Position numbers and translations under genes: made by a program. Shown here one piece after another: positions 8,420 through 17,132 of a stretch of DNA of 64,000 nt; position 1 is the first letter of the stretch, and each line of letters begins with the position of its first letter. The notes below the pieces were generated by a model. That model saw nothing but the letters and a program-made list of their open reading frames with translations, made no database searches and was not told where the DNA came from. Source of the stretch: an uncultured Roseburia sp. (GTDB taxonomy: Bacteria > Bacillota > Clostridia > Lachnospirales > Lachnospiraceae); assembly GCA_947649645.1 (NCBI GenBank), contig CANSSP010000002.1, forward strand, positions 1 to 64,000, written 5' to 3'.

Positions 8420-11400
8420 TTAATAAGCCGTGTAGCTGACACTGATTGCAACATTCCCGTTGACACCGCTGACAGTTCCCTTATCCGTGTATTGCCACAT
8501 AATCACGCTTCCTTTTCCGGTGTAGCCATGTCCAAGGGATACATCCCGGTGGTTAACCACCCACAGATTATAGCCGGTGAGCCGGCTGTTGTCCAGATAA
8601 CCTGTCAGCCACCGCTGTGTCGTGCGCAGTGCAAACCGATATTGTCTCCCCGCATTGATCATCACATTTTTAAACGCATCGAGATTATCGTTGCGAATCT
8701 TATTGTCCAGACCATACAGCAGCGTCTCTTCCTGCATATCATACACAACCGGATAGTCGATTGCATGTCCGTTGAGAAGCTGTAACATTTTTGTGGCCTC
8801 CGCCCGTGCCTCGTTTACGTTTCTCGCCCTCGCGTAACAATACACACCGACTTTAAGCCCCGCCGTCTTTGCATTTTTGTAATTCGTTTCAAAGTTCGGA
8901 TCCGCCGTCGTACCGTCGCACACACGCAGCATCACATACTCATATCCGGACGCCTTTATCGCGTTAAAATCAACCGTTCCATTGTTGCTTGAAATATCAA
9001 TTCCTTTTCGGTCGAGCTGGTCTTTTACGGTCACGTTTATCGACTTTTTAATTCCGTTTGCCGTTGCATTCACTTTGGTCGTCCCGGCTTTCATGCCATA
9101 GATCACACCCTCGGATGTCACGACCGCAACAGACGGGTTGTCTGAAGTCCAGGCAATCACGCTGGCCGGATTTGCCGTCGCTGAAACCTTCACATTGCTG
9201 CCTGTTCTGATCAGCACATCGGTCACGCTCACCGAGAGGGAAGACGCGATCGCCGCAACACTGTCTGACATTTCGCTCTTTACGTCACCGCGCACTGCAT
9301 AAACCTTATAAAAATAGATTTTTCCAGCCACAACATTGTTGTCAGTAAACGAATTTGTATTGCAGATTTCACTCGCAATCTTATATGTCCCGCTCTCAGA
9401 AGTACTCCGCAGAATCGTATACGTCTCGGCCCCCGCAACTGCATTCCAGGTCAGCCTTACCTGTCTGTCACCGGCCATCTCAGCCTTTACATTCGTCGGC
9501 TTATTCAGTATCGGGACAGCACCTTTTACCGATGAAAAACTGCCATAAATCTTTTTCCCGCCTCTGGTACTGTATGCACGTACTTTGTAATAACCTGCAG
9601 TTCCCAGAACTGCCTTTTTGTCATTATAAGAAAGTCTGTTGGCCGACACTGTGGCGACTTTCTTAAAGGTCCCGTCTTCCGCCGCCGATTTATATACCTG
9701 ATAACCATCGCTTCCTTCAATCTTATTCCAGGATATTCCGATCGTGGTGTAGTCCACTGCCTTTACGGTGATCACCGGTGTTCCCGGAACAATCTTCTGC
9801 GAGCAGACATCCGAATACGGGCCGTAAATCTCCTTGTTGTTGACTTTACAATATGCGCGCATTTTGTAATAGTACGTCTCACCGATCTTAAGATTTTTGT
9901 CCGTATAGGAAGTTGTCGTTCCGCTGCTGATCTTTTTGAGCGTTGCATACTTCCCGTCCTTCGTGGTACTGCGATAGATCACATACCCGTTGACATATCC
10001 TCCCGATGTGGTCCCTTTTACCTTTTTCCATACAATCTTAACGCTGTTGTTTTTTCCCTTTTTCAGCGTGACCACCGGGGCGGCGGGCGCGGCAACCGCG
10101 CTCTTCACCTTTGAAAAATCGGATGTCACACTCTTTCCGCCGGCGATTTTTTTCTCACACCTGATTTTATAGTAATACCGCTTTCCGATCGATACGCCGC
10201 GGTCCTCATAGGAATATTCCACCACACCTGCACGCCGCGATACCGTTCCGATCTTCTTAAACCCGGATTTCTTCGAAGTTGAACGGTAAATAAGGTAGGA
10301 ATCCTCACCTGCATCGCTTGTCGCATTCCATGTAATGCGCATCCGATTGTTTGCGGACGGCTCCACCAATGTAATCTCAACCGCAAGCGGTTTCGGCGAA
10401 ACGGTCAGTGTCTTTGAATCGAGGCCGCGCACCACGCGCCCGTCGCTGTTTTTGACATACGCCGCGATCTTAAATGTATACTTCTGGCCACAGGTAAGAT
10501 TCTTCACCGTGTACGATGTCGTCGTCGCCTTACATGTCTTCAGTTTCTTTTCTTTCCCATTTACGACCTGATACACATAATAACCGCTGTTTTTGGAGGG
10601 AAGTCCCACTTTTTTCCAGGTGAGGCGGACGGCTGTCGTCCCCGCAGACTCCCATTTTAATTCCGGCGCGGCCGGTCTGACCTCATAAGCCACAGCCTCC
10701 GATCTGACCCCGTTTATCATCTCCCCATCCACGGTCCGATAAGCGCACACCTTATAGTAATATGTCCTGCCTACCTTAAGCTTCGTGTCCGTAAAGCGCA
10801 GCGTCCCGCTTCCTTTTGCATTTTTTACCGACTTATATTTTCCATTCCTGCTCTCCGCACGGTATACCCGGTATCCCTGCGCTCCGCTGACCTTGTTCCA
10901 GCTCACCACGAGGCTGGTATATGTATCGCCGTGCAGCTCCACAGACGGCGCAGCCAGCGTCGGCGTCACACTCTTCTCTGCCGAATAGTTTCCCCATACC
11001 TTACTGCCTCCAACCGTCCGGTAAGCCCGGATCCGGTAAACATACTTAAGCCCCGTCTGTACTGATTTGTCGGTCCACTTTACCGTCGAGCCGCTTTTGA
11101 TCGTCTTAATCTTCTTAAATGTACTGTTTCCGCTGACTTTCCGCTCTATTTCGTATCCGTTTGCACCTTCTGCTTTTTTCCAGTCAAGTCTCACAGTTTT
11201 GTAATCTGGCACGGAAACGGCAAGCTCCGGCGCCTGCGGCATCGGCTTTACCGATACTTCATCCGACTCCGCCCCGTATACCCTGGCGTTTTCTACCACA
11301 CGGTAGCCGGCCACCTTGTAGCGATAACTCTGCCCTGACGTCAGCCCTTTGTCCGTAAATGAACGGGCCTTCCCTTCCGCATGCCCTGCTTGCACAAAAT

Positions 11401-12682
11401 CACTGCTGCTGCCAGTGGCGCGGTAAATCACATAACCCTGGGCGCCGTCCAGCGGCTCCCATGTGATCTCTACGCTCACTGCACTCTTCGGAACGGCCTT
11501 TCCAATCGTCACGCCGCCAAGCTCCGGACTGCCCTTTATCACTGCTTTTCCCGTTGATTCTGCGTACCGGGCTGTCCCGTTTCCATCCTTATAACCGACA
11601 TATGCACAAATCTGATAGGCATATGTTTTTCCTGTCAGGACTGCTTTGTCTGCATAAGCGACCGTACCCTGGCCGGAAACCACCGCAAGCTGCGTATAGC
11701 TGCTTTCCTTGTCCGTTTTCCGGTAAATCACATACCCGTCTGCCCCGGACACACTCCCCCACTCAAGCTGTATCAGATTGTATGGTGCCCGCGCCACCGC
11801 CGCCTGCGACGGCGCCTCTGGTCTCACGACTGCCTGGAACACAGCCGAAACAGCTGCATCCGCTGCAAGCTGCAGCTTCAGAAATGCGACGCCTGCCTTT
11901 AACGCAGTCACCGTGCGCCCTGCAGCGTCAACCGAAACGATTTCCGGATTTTCGACTGTCCACTTTACGGCAGGGTTTCCCAGCGATGCGTCTGTTATGG
12001 TATACCCCGGCAACGGAATCGTCTGGCCGATCTCCATCAGTTCACAGACGGTATCCAGCCGGATGACATCTGATGCGGCTGCTCTTTTTACCTTTTTCTC
12101 CTCTGTGGCAGCTGTTTCTGTCTCCGGATTTTCCTTCGCAGGACCGGTCTGCTTCTCCGTCTCTGTACTCTCATCCGAAGATCCTGCCTCTGTCTCCGGA
12201 TTCCCCTCTGCGGGAACCGTTTCTGTCTCCGTACTCCCCTCCGCGGGAACCGTTTCTGTCTCCGTTCCTTCCTCCTCAGGAGACGTACTGATCTCTGTGT
12301 TTTCCTCCGTCGAAAGCGTATCCATATCCACACCGGCGGCAGGCACTTCGCCGTCGTCTGCGGTCATTGGACCGTTTTCGCCCGGCTCGTCATCCCCCTG
12401 TGTTTTGTCTTCTGTATTTTCTTCGCCAGAATCCTCTCTGTCCGGAAACAATCCTGCTTCTTCTGTCTCCGTGGGCAGCACCGGTTCTGCGTTTTCCTCT
12501 CCCGTCTCACCGGCTCCTGCCGGCCCGGCCTCCTCCGACGGCACATTGTCTTCGTACTCCGTTTCCATCGCCATGTCCCGGCCCGGCTGCGCCGCAAAAC
12601 CGCTGACATCCGAACAGAGAACAGCCGCCGCCATGCCAAGGCAGATGCCGCGTCTGATCCATCCCGCTATCTTTCTGATCAT
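8420..12682 (-). CDS. large secreted GH25-type protein with fibronectin-III modules
   Basis: A 1420-residue secreted protein. A signal peptide (GICLGMAAAVLCSDVSGFAA) is followed by about 170 residues of acidic Glu/Thr/Pro-rich low-complexity sequence with repeated TETETVPAEG units. Next come about nine fibronectin-type-III-like modules (repeated GYVIYR, SYTDKNLK, YYYKVRAY motifs) and a Big2-type Ig domain (about 1155-1220). The C-terminal glycoside hydrolase family 25 domain runs from RKGIDISSNNG to the end. GH25 enzymes cut the N-acetylmuramic acid to N-acetylglucosamine bond. The usual catalytic Asp-x-Glu reads D-M-Q here (VVYDMQEE), so activity is uncertain. It is first in the operon with the lysozyme/InlB-repeat protein. 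Confidence 0.88.
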   Translation of the reverse strand: MIRKIAGWIRRGICLGMAAAVLCSDVSGFAAQPGRDMAMETEYEDNVPSEEAGPAGAGETGEENAEPVLPTETEEAGLFPDREDSGEENTEDKTQGDDEPGENGPMTADDGEVPAAGVDMDTLSTEENTEISTSPEEEGTETETVPAEGSTETETVPAEGNPETEAGSSDESTETEKQTGPAKENPETETAATEEKKVKRAAASDVIRLDTVCELMEIGQTIPLPGYTITDASLGNPAVKWTVENPEIVSVDAAGRTVTALKAGVAFLKLQLAADAAVSAVFQAVVRPEAPSQAAVARAPYNLIQLEWGSVSGADGYVIYRKTDKESSYTQLAVVSGQGTVAYADKAVLTGKTYAYQICAYVGYKDGNGTARYAESTGKAVIKGSPELGGVTIGKAVPKSAVSVEITWEPLDGAQGYVIYRATGSSSDFVQAGHAEGKARSFTDKGLTSGQSYRYKVAGYRVVENARVYGAESDEVSVKPMPQAPELAVSVPDYKTVRLDWKKAEGANGYEIERKVSGNSTFKKIKTIKSGSTVKWTDKSVQTGLKYVYRIRAYRTVGGSKVWGNYSAEKSVTPTLAAPSVELHGDTYTSLVVSWNKVSGAQGYRVYRAESRNGKYKSVKNAKGSGTLRFTDTKLKVGRTYYYKVCAYRTVDGEMINGVRSEAVAYEVRPAAPELKWESAGTTAVRLTWKKVGLPSKNSGYYVYQVVNGKEKKLKTCKATTTSYTVKNLTCGQKYTFKIAAYVKNSDGRVVRGLDSKTLTVSPKPLAVEITLVEPSANNRMRITWNATSDAGEDSYLIYRSTSKKSGFKKIGTVSRRAGVVEYSYEDRGVSIGKRYYYKIRCEKKIAGGKSVTSDFSKVKSAVAAPAAPVVTLKKGKNNSVKIVWKKVKGTTSGGYVNGYVIYRSTTKDGKYATLKKISSGTTTSYTDKNLKIGETYYYKMRAYCKVNNKEIYGPYSDVCSQKIVPGTPVITVKAVDYTTIGISWNKIEGSDGYQVYKSAAEDGTFKKVATVSANRLSYNDKKAVLGTAGYYKVRAYSTRGGKKIYGSFSSVKGAVPILNKPTNVKAEMAGDRQVRLTWNAVAGAETYTILRSTSESGTYKIASEICNTNSFTDNNVVAGKIYFYKVYAVRGDVKSEMSDSVAAIASSLSVSVTDVLIRTGSNVKVSATANPASVIAWTSDNPSVAVVTSEGVIYGMKAGTTKVNATANGIKKSINVTVKDQLDRKGIDISSNNGTVDFNAIKASGYEYVMLRVCDGTTADPNFETNYKNAKTAGLKVGVYCYARARNVNEARAEATKMLQLLNGHAIDYPVVYDMQEETLLYGLDNKIRNDNLDAFKNVMINAGRQYRFALRTTQRWLTGYLDNSRLTGYNLWVVNHRDVSLGHGYTGKGSVIMWQYTDKGTVSGVNGNVAISVSYTAY

Positions 12683-12751
12683 AACCCATTCCCTCCCATT
12701 CCCATAAAATATTTGCAGGCGGTATTCCGTCCGGCTCCGCCTCTTTCGGAC

Positions 12752-12760
12752 ATTATATCA
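12752..12760 (-). promoter_or_regulatory. putative extended -10 promoter of the GH25 operon
   Basis: TGATATAAT on the minus strand (extended -10), about 70 nt upstream of the GH25 start. No convincing -35 is seen. Confidence 0.45.
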
Positions 12761-12862
12761 TACCCTGACCGGAAACCACTACCCAATCTTTTATCTTAAG
12801 CAATTTTTAAGATCACCCCCTTATCGTTTTCCAATCACATTTTTCTATTTCCGTTTTCACTC

Positions 12863-14467
12863 TCAATACCAGTCAATATCCGTCCGCTCAACAACTTCTG
12901 AGAGCCGTACCACGATAAAACCGTCCGCCGGCACCACCGAACCGTCCGCCGGAAAGTCCGGCATTGTCTCCGCCAGAAGGACTGCAGCCCTGCGTTCTTC
13001 CTCCGTGCTCTCTTCATTTATCTCAATTCCCAGCCCGGCCTTTAACAGTCCCGCTATCCGGTGCGTGGCTCCCGTGGGCGTTTCTGCACGATAATCCCAC
13101 TCATAGAAAGACCATCCGTACATCTCCGTACGTCTGCAGTACCGATTCAGTTCCGGCTTCCGATACCCTACAAATAAAACAGGCTGCGTCGGAAACGTCC
13201 CCTCATTTGCCGCCGTAAGCTCCTGTATTACCTGGGCGGTAAATATCTTATCCTGCCTGAAACGTACGTCATCGGTATAAGAAAGCCTCAGCAGACAGAT
13301 AATCTGCGCCGCCGATACAGCCAGAACACAGCCCGATACAGCCCGGCGCATGGCTTCCCTTTCCTTCCAGAACGCCGAAAAACGGTCCATGCCGTACATC
13401 CCCAGAAACGCCGCCGATACAGGAAGCGCAAACTGAGAACGTGTCACCAGCATTTCTCCCATATACAGCGTCATAAGAAACGGTGCCCCCATCACGCCCG
13501 CCAGGGCAAAAAGAAGCAGCGCCAGCCTTCCCTTTGTCTTCGTTCTGCCTTTCCTCTCGTCTGTCAGTTCCACAATAAAAACCAGAATCATCCCGATTGT
13601 ATAAAATGAAAAATTGCGCGGTCCGATACCAGCCAGCACATTTCTGGCCGTGCGAAGCACATTTTTTATGCAGTCAGCCGCCGGATAATTCCCCCATCCC
13701 ATCTGGCTGTCCATATATCCCCCGGCCGCCATAAACCAGGTTTCCGCAATCCAGCGGTATAGCAGATAAGCAAAGAAAAACTGCATGAACCACGTCAGAA
13801 TCCCCCTACAGATCCTGCGATTCTGCGCCTGTTCTTCTTCTGCATTCTCTGCCGTAAGTTCCTTCAGATACACAAGAAAAAGCGTTATACAGATGACAAT
13901 ATAATAAGCCGCCAGTGCCTGATAGGCGCCGAGCCCAAGCACCAGAAGCGCAATTCCCGATAAAAAAAACAAAATTTTTTTCGCTTTGCCTGCGCGCGCC
14001 GCATTCTGAAACCAGATATGTACCGCCAGACAGGCCGCCGCCGCCGTCAGAAACATTGCCAGTCCGATTTCAGCCTGCTGTAGCGAAAAATAAACCTGAA
14101 AACTCCAGATATTTGATGTACAGTACAGAATCAGAAAAACCCAGTACGGATAACGCGCGCTTTTTCCCGAAAAACAGTAATACGCAAACGTAAGCAGATT
14201 GGCTCCCGCCAGAAAGAAGATAAGAAACAACAGACCGCTTTTCCACACACTGTGCACCGCAAGACCCAGCATCCTTTTAAAAAGCACCAGGCTGAATCTT
14301 CCGATGGCAAGCCAGCCGAGCGTCGTCCCGGGCGCGTTGACCAGCTCTTCCGTATCAATGCGAAGGTTGTCTGAAAACACGAGAAACCCAAAACCAGCCA
14401 GCGTTACAATGATTGACCAAAGAATCAGCTTTCCATGCCTCGCCACATATTCTCTCAGATCACGCAT
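12863..14467 (-). CDS. polytopic glucosyltransferase (GtrII-like)
   Basis: A 534-residue membrane protein with around ten to twelve predicted helices and a soluble C-terminal tail. The N-terminus (DNLRIDTEELVNAPGTTLGW) is the characteristic opening of the Glucos_trans_II family, relatives of phage GtrII proteins that transfer glucose from a polyprenyl-phosphate carrier onto surface polysaccharide. The acceptor cannot be read from sequence. GGAGGAG 7 nt before ATG at 14467 favours that start over the GTG one codon earlier. It is last in the leftward cluster, 52 nt after rfbD, which suggests a shared role in a rhamnose-containing surface glycan. Confidence 0.82.
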   Translation of the reverse strand: MRDLREYVARHGKLILWSIIVTLAGFGFLVFSDNLRIDTEELVNAPGTTLGWLAIGRFSLVLFKRMLGLAVHSVWKSGLLFLIFFLAGANLLTFAYYCFSGKSARYPYWVFLILYCTSNIWSFQVYFSLQQAEIGLAMFLTAAAACLAVHIWFQNAARAGKAKKILFFLSGIALLVLGLGAYQALAAYYIVICITLFLVYLKELTAENAEEEQAQNRRICRGILTWFMQFFFAYLLYRWIAETWFMAAGGYMDSQMGWGNYPAADCIKNVLRTARNVLAGIGPRNFSFYTIGMILVFIVELTDERKGRTKTKGRLALLLFALAGVMGAPFLMTLYMGEMLVTRSQFALPVSAAFLGMYGMDRFSAFWKEREAMRRAVSGCVLAVSAAQIICLLRLSYTDDVRFRQDKIFTAQVIQELTAANEGTFPTQPVLFVGYRKPELNRYCRRTEMYGWSFYEWDYRAETPTGATHRIAGLLKAGLGIEINEESTEEERRAAVLLAETMPDFPADGSVVPADGFIVVRLSEVVERTDIDWY

Positions 14468-14519
14468 CACAACACTCCTCCTGTGTCCCGGGTTTCCCTC
14501 ATAATCGTTGTAATCCAGT

Positions 14520-15389
14520 TTATTTCCTGTTCATATATTCATCCAGTGCCGTCTGCCAGTCTGCCATCCGATAGCTGCCCGTCAGACGCATCATGTAGTT
14601 GTCAAGTATCGAATACGCAGGCCGTTTTGCAGACGCCGGATTCATCCGCGCATACTCCTCACTCGTCACATGGGTGACTTTCATGCTTTTTCCCGCGCGT
14701 GCAAAGACAGCCTCCGCAAATTCCGCCCAGTTCGTGCTTCCCTCGCAGGTCGCATGGTATGTCCCATATCCCTCCGTCGGCTCAAAGTAACGGATGACAC
14801 GTGCAAGCTCGTCCGCACTCGTCGGGGAGCCCTGCTGATCACACACAACCTTCACCGTGTCATATCTCTCGGCAAGGCCGAGCATCGTCCGCACAAAGTT
14901 TTTTCCCTCTCCGTAAAGCCATGCGGTTCGGAAAATAAAATATTTCTGTGCAAATTCTTTTACAAACCGCTCTCCCCACAGTTTTGTCACACCGTAAGCG
15001 CTGACCGGCCTTGTCTCGTCAAACTCAGTGTACGGCCGCACGCCGTTTCCCTCAAACACATAATCTGTGGAAACATGGATCAGCTTCGCATCGACTTCCC
15101 GCGCGGCTATGCTTAAATTGCGCGGTCCGACTGCATTAATCTGAAAAGCGAGATCCCACTGCTGTTCACAGGCGTCCACATTGGTGTGCGCCGCACAATT
15201 GATAATGACCTGAGGCTCCGCTCTGCGCACCATTTCCATAACTGCGTCAATATTCGTGACGTCCAGCGCAGATACACCATCTTTTTCCGAAACGTCCGTA
15301 TTGATAAATTCAACCCCGCTTCCCTCATACTCTCTGCGGATGGCACGTCCGAGCTGTCCGTCACAGCCAGTCACCAGAATCTTCTTCAT
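14520..15389 (-). CDS. rfbD: dTDP-4-dehydrorhamnose reductase
   Basis: Last enzyme of dTDP-L-rhamnose synthesis, reducing dTDP-4-keto-L-rhamnose with NAD(P)H. A Rossmann fold opens with TGCDGQLG. STDYVFEGNG and the catalytic YGVTKLWGE (YxxxK) are present, and the C-terminus has the substrate part RPAYSILDN. Length 289 aa is normal. The other rhamnose genes (rfbA, B, C) are not in the window. Lies 12 nt downstream of the HPr gene and upstream of the glucosyltransferase. Confidence 0.93.
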   Translation of the reverse strand: MKKILVTGCDGQLGRAIRREYEGSGVEFINTDVSEKDGVSALDVTNIDAVMEMVRRAEPQVIINCAAHTNVDACEQQWDLAFQINAVGPRNLSIAAREVDAKLIHVSTDYVFEGNGVRPYTEFDETRPVSAYGVTKLWGERFVKEFAQKYFIFRTAWLYGEGKNFVRTMLGLAERYDTVKVVCDQQGSPTSADELARVIRYFEPTEGYGTYHATCEGSTNWAEFAEAVFARAGKSMKVTHVTSEEYARMNPASAKRPAYSILDNYMMRLTGSYRMADWQTALDEYMNRK

Positions 15390-15401
15390 TCTCTTCTCCC
15401 T

Positions 15402-15665
15402 CTACTCACCAAGACCGTTTTCAATCGCGGTGACGAGGAAGGAGAGCGCCTCCGCCTCGTCCTCGCCATCACAGATCAATTCGATTTCATCCCCGGATTT
15501 GATGCAGGCGCCGAGCACACTCAAGACACTTTTGGCATTCGCCGTATTTTCCCGGTGCTGAAATGTAATATGAGACTTAAACTGCATCGCTTCCTTGCAC
15601 AGGATCCCGGCCGGCCTTAAATGTAACCCGGTCGGGTTTTTAATCATAACTTTCTGACTTACCAT
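15402..15665 (-). CDS. ptsH: HPr phosphocarrier protein
   Basis: An 87-residue HPr. The phosphotransfer histidine is present (PTGLHLRPAG, His15) and the regulatory serine region is conserved (NAKSVLSVL, Ser46), so it could be phosphorylated by both enzyme I and HPr kinase and is not a Crh-type paralogue. It sits between glmM and rfbD rather than beside ptsI. A GGAGGG site lies 8 nt before the ATG. Either it is the general HPr placed in an unusual spot or a dedicated paralogue tying sugar uptake to envelope synthesis; the sequence alone does not decide. Confidence 0.9.
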   Translation of the reverse strand: MVSQKVMIKNPTGLHLRPAGILCKEAMQFKSHITFQHRENTANAKSVLSVLGACIKSGDEIELICDGEDEAEALSFLVTAIENGLGE

Positions 15666-15708
15666 ATGTCATTCCCTCCAAAACACATATTTATACCCGT
15701 CTTTTGTA

Positions 15709-17058
15709 TTACAGCATAATTTTTGTAATAAGCTCTGCAAGTTTGTATGCTTCCTCATCAATCACCTGCTGATCCTTCCCTTCAATCATCACACGAACCA
15801 GCGGTTCTGTCCCCGAAGGCCGGATCAGTACCCTGCCCTCTCCATTAAACTTTGCCTCGACTGCCGCCACAGCCTCCGCAATCTCTGGATAATCCATAAA
15901 ATTCTCTTTTTTATGATTGGGCACCTTCGCATTCACCAGTGCCTGCGGGAGAACTTCCATCACCTGCGCCAGTTCCGACAACGTCTTTCCCGTTCCCCTC
16001 ATAACATCCAGAAGATGCAGCGCCGTCAGAAGCCCGTCTCCGGTGGTATTGTCATCAAGAAAAATCACGTGTCCCGATTGTTCGCCACCCAGATTATAGC
16101 CATTTTCCCGCATGTTCTCGAGTACATAGCGATCGCCCACCTTCGTCTTCTCCACATGGATTCCCTCTCTCTGCCCCATCAGAGAAAATCCAAGATTCGA
16201 CATGACGGTAACCACCACCGTATCTTTTTTCAGTGCCCCCTGCTCTTTCAGATATTTGCCGCAGATGGCCATAACCTGATCGCCGTCCACAAGATTCCCA
16301 TTTTCATCGACTGCAAGCATCCGGTCCGCATCCCCGTCAAACGCGATTCCGATATCCGCCTTCTCATATACAACGCGCGCCTTCAATTCGTCCATATGTG
16401 TGGAACCACAGTTCGCATTGATATTGGTGCCGTCCGGGTCTGTGTGTATCGTAACCAGCTCTGCCCCAAGTTCTCTAAGCGCCTTCACAGACGTATAATG
16501 TGACGCGCCTTCAGCACAGTCGACCACAATTTTCATTCCGGCAAGATTGACCGGCACGCACTTTTTCATAAATTTTACATACTCGTCCCGCAGTTCAAAG
16601 CGGTAATCAATCTTTCCCACCCCGGACCCGATCGGAAGAATCACCTCTTTCATGTTATTGCGGATCAGCTCTTCGATCTCATCCTCCAGTGCATCCGAAA
16701 GCTTATAGCCTTCTCCGTTAAAAAATTTGATCCCGTTAAACTCCATCGGATTATGGGACGCAGAGATAACAACACCGGCATCCACCTTGTGCTTTCTTGT
16801 CAGATATGCGATTGCCGGCGTCGGCATCACCCCGACAAAAATCGCGTTTGCACCGACGGAACAAATCCCCGCCATCAGCGCACTGGCCAGCATTCCCCCC
16901 GAAATCCTTGTATCACATCCCACAATGATCGTCGCCTGATGCGCACTTTCTTTTGTCAGAACATAGGCTCCGGCCTGCCCCAGCTTTGTCGCCAGCTCAA
17001 TTGAAAGTTCTGAACCTGCAATTCCACGCACGCCATCCGTACCGAATAATCTAGCCAT
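15709..17058 (-). CDS. glmM: phosphoglucosamine mutase
   Basis: Converts glucosamine-6-phosphate to glucosamine-1-phosphate on the way to UDP-GlcNAc. All four family signatures are visible: FGTDGVRG at the N-terminus, the phosphoserine loop ISASHNPMEFNGIK, the metal loop DGDADR, and the C-terminal phosphate-binding RPSGTEPLVRVM. Length 449 aa is typical. It follows cdaR by 74 nt, the widely conserved cdaA-cdaR-glmM order in which GlmM binds and restrains the c-di-AMP cyclase (known in Bacillus and Lactococcus). Confidence 0.97.
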   Translation of the reverse strand: MARLFGTDGVRGIAGSELSIELATKLGQAGAYVLTKESAHQATIIVGCDTRISGGMLASALMAGICSVGANAIFVGVMPTPAIAYLTRKHKVDAGVVISASHNPMEFNGIKFFNGEGYKLSDALEDEIEELIRNNMKEVILPIGSGVGKIDYRFELRDEYVKFMKKCVPVNLAGMKIVVDCAEGASHYTSVKALRELGAELVTIHTDPDGTNINANCGSTHMDELKARVVYEKADIGIAFDGDADRMLAVDENGNLVDGDQVMAICGKYLKEQGALKKDTVVVTVMSNLGFSLMGQREGIHVEKTKVGDRYVLENMRENGYNLGGEQSGHVIFLDDNTTGDGLLTALHLLDVMRGTGKTLSELAQVMEVLPQALVNAKVPNHKKENFMDYPEIAEAVAAVEAKFNGEGRVLIRPSGTEPLVRVMIEGKDQQVIDEEAYKLAELITKIML

Positions 17059-17132
17059 CTCTTTTCCTCCACATATTCTTATTTTTATGTTTCCCCAGAC
17101 TACCTGCCAATTGCCTTAAATACCTATATAGT

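Noticed and set aside
11778-12707. 309-codon plus-strand ORF rich in Ser/Val/Pro
   Set aside because: It is the mirror of the acidic low-complexity N-terminus of the GH25 protein; composition explains its length.
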